A stretch of DNA of 6,989 nt, taken from the NCBI GenBank assembly GCA_013812265.1, contig JACCTQ010000048.1:1-6989 (forward strand), in the 5' to 3' direction. Positions 6,055 through 6,989 of the stretch are shown piece after piece (positions within the stretch are counted from its first letter, which is position 1; each line of letters begins with the position of its first letter). The notes below the pieces were generated by a model. It saw nothing but the letters and a program-made list of their open reading frames with translations. It was not told the DNA's origin and searched no databases. The stretch is from Actinomycetota bacterium (GTDB lineage: Bacteria; Actinomycetota; Thermoleophilia; Gaiellales; Gaiellaceae). A program made the translations under genes and the position numbers.

Positions 6055-6989
6055 ATGTCAGCTCCGTGGAAACGGATTTTCTTCATAGTGGTGGTCGCGG
6101 CGTTTGCGGCCAGCATCGTCGCCGGGGTGAACGAGGAGGCGACCGCGAAGCCCGCCAGGTCACAGGTGGGAAAACTCGTCATCATGGGTTTCGGTCCGGG
6201 TGACGAGATCGCCAACACCCGCGCCGCCGAGGCGGAGAGAGTGCTGAAGGCCGACGTCGACAACCCCCGCGGCGGATTCAACGACCAGCGGTTCCTCGCT
6301 GCTCTCGCGGCGCGCGACGTGCCGGATCTCGTCTACCTCGACCGGTTCAAGGTCGGAACGTATGCCGCCAAGGGCGCCTTCGTGCCGCTGAGCTCGTGCA
6401 TCAAGCGGGAGAAGATCAACCTCAAGCAGTACCGGAAGGCCGCCCTCAGCGAGGTCACCTACAAGGGCAAGCTCTACGCGATCCCCGAGTTCACCAACCA
6501 GCGGACGATCATCATCAACAACAGGGTCGTGCGCGCCGCCGGCGTCAAGCTCGCCGACGTGAAGACCAGCAACTGGAAGAAGCTGGCGCAGATCAACAGG
6601 AAGATGCTGAAAAGGTCCGGAGACAAGACCACGCGGATCGGCTTCGACCCGAAGCTGCCGGAGTTCTTCCCCCTCTGGGCGAAAGCCAACGGCCACGACA
6701 TCTTGAGCAAGAACGGCCTGAAGGCCCAGCTCGACCACCCGAAGGCGATCGCCGCGCTTCAGTTCGCGTACTCGCTGATCCAGGCTCACGGCGGCTGGGG
6801 CCCGTTCAAATCCTTCCGTGACACGCACGACTTCTTCGGCGCCAAGAACGGAATCGCAGAGAACCAGGTGGGGGCGCTTCCGATCGAGAACTTCTACTAC
6901 GCGGTTCTTGCCCGCGTCTCGCCGAACGTCGACATCACGGCCCGCGCCTTCATGAAGAGAAACGGCGCCCCCATCACCTGGATCAGCGG
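6055..6989 (+). CDS. Extracellular solute-binding protein of a sugar-type ABC importer (3' end outside the window)
   Basis: Open from ATG 6055 to the window edge with no stop: 311 complete codons, so the gene is truncated only by the window. The N-terminus MSAPWKRIFFIVVVAAFAASIVAG is a Sec-type signal (basic start, hydrophobic core), followed by VNEEATAKP. Typical SBP_bac_1 landmarks follow: KLVIMGFG (40-47) as the first beta strand, GFNDQRFLAALAARDVPDLVYLD (about 74-96), SSCIKREKINLKQYR, then YKGKLYAIPEF (136-146) and TIIINNRVV, the conserved 'build to a strand at the domain interface' block, and YSLIQAHGGWG in the second lobe. Unlike most Gram-positive binding proteins, no lipobox cysteine follows the signal. 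It would deliver substrate to the permeases; the divergent ATPase is the likely partner, and permease genes are expected downstream. Substrate is unknown; the general sugar/oligosaccharide class is inferred from the ATPase type. Confidence 0.9.
   Translation, partial: MSAPWKRIFFIVVVAAFAASIVAGVNEEATAKPARSQVGKLVIMGFGPGDEIANTRAAEAERVLKADVDNPRGGFNDQRFLAALAARDVPDLVYLDRFKVGTYAAKGAFVPLSSCIKREKINLKQYRKAALSEVTYKGKLYAIPEFTNQRTIIINNRVVRAAGVKLADVKTSNWKKLAQINRKMLKRSGDKTTRIGFDPKLPEFFPLWAKANGHDILSKNGLKAQLDHPKAIAALQFAYSLIQAHGGWGPFKSFRDTHDFFGAKNGIAENQVGALPIENFYYAVLARVSPNVDITARAFMKRNGAPITWIS

Noticed and set aside
6160..6828. A 222-codon - strand open frame within the solute-binding protein gene
   Set aside because: It is the antisense shadow of a clear binding-protein reading frame with a signal peptide and ribosome binding site; its repetitive Leu/Val/Asp/Glu pattern is the usual complement effect.

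Overview
The window is GC-rich bacterial DNA with densely packed genes, mostly GC at third codon positions, GTG as well as ATG starts, and a secreted solute-binding protein next to a MalK/UgpC-type ATPase. This fits a high-GC actinobacterium. The style of the secreted proteins suggests, by inference only, a Thermoleophilia-like lineage (Gaiellales/Solirubrobacterales). No rRNA, tRNA, CRISPR array, transposase or integrase was recognised.

Layout. Bases 1-137 are the 3' end of a gene whose product ends in a Thr-rich tail, possibly an extracytoplasmic PrsA/SurA-like foldase. Its stop overlaps the start region of an ECF-type sigma factor (134-712). A single-pass membrane protein (735-1538) follows after 22 bases and is the natural candidate partner or anti-sigma of that sigma factor, although it lacks the usual zinc motif. 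A protein-isoaspartate-methyltransferase-like enzyme with a long C-terminal extension (1586-2845) completes this + strand run. Its architecture resembles the methyltransferases of lanthipeptide (FxLD-type) systems, but no precursor or cyclase gene is visible here.

A small XRE-type regulator on the - strand (2781-3122) overlaps the methyltransferase 3' end by 65 bases. It is divergent from a 361-residue predicted exported protein (3198-4283). The AT-rich gap between them holds a dyad that carries an extended -10 promoter element on each strand. The exported-protein gene meets a holin-4-like small membrane protein gene (4280-4633, - strand) tail to tail on a shared CTAG.

The right third is a carbohydrate-type ABC import locus. 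A MalK/UgpC-like ATPase (4664-5839, - strand) diverges from a solute-binding protein (6055 to the window edge, + strand, incomplete). The 215-base gap between them contains three degenerate tandem copies of a 12-13 base motif that look like operator sites. The permease genes would be expected beyond the right edge.

Most genes belong to familiar families. The less ordinary points are the orphan lanthipeptide-type methyltransferase, the symmetric promoter/operator, the tandem duplication over the sigma-factor start, the tandem motif in the ABC control region, and the apparent lack of a lipobox in the solute-binding protein.
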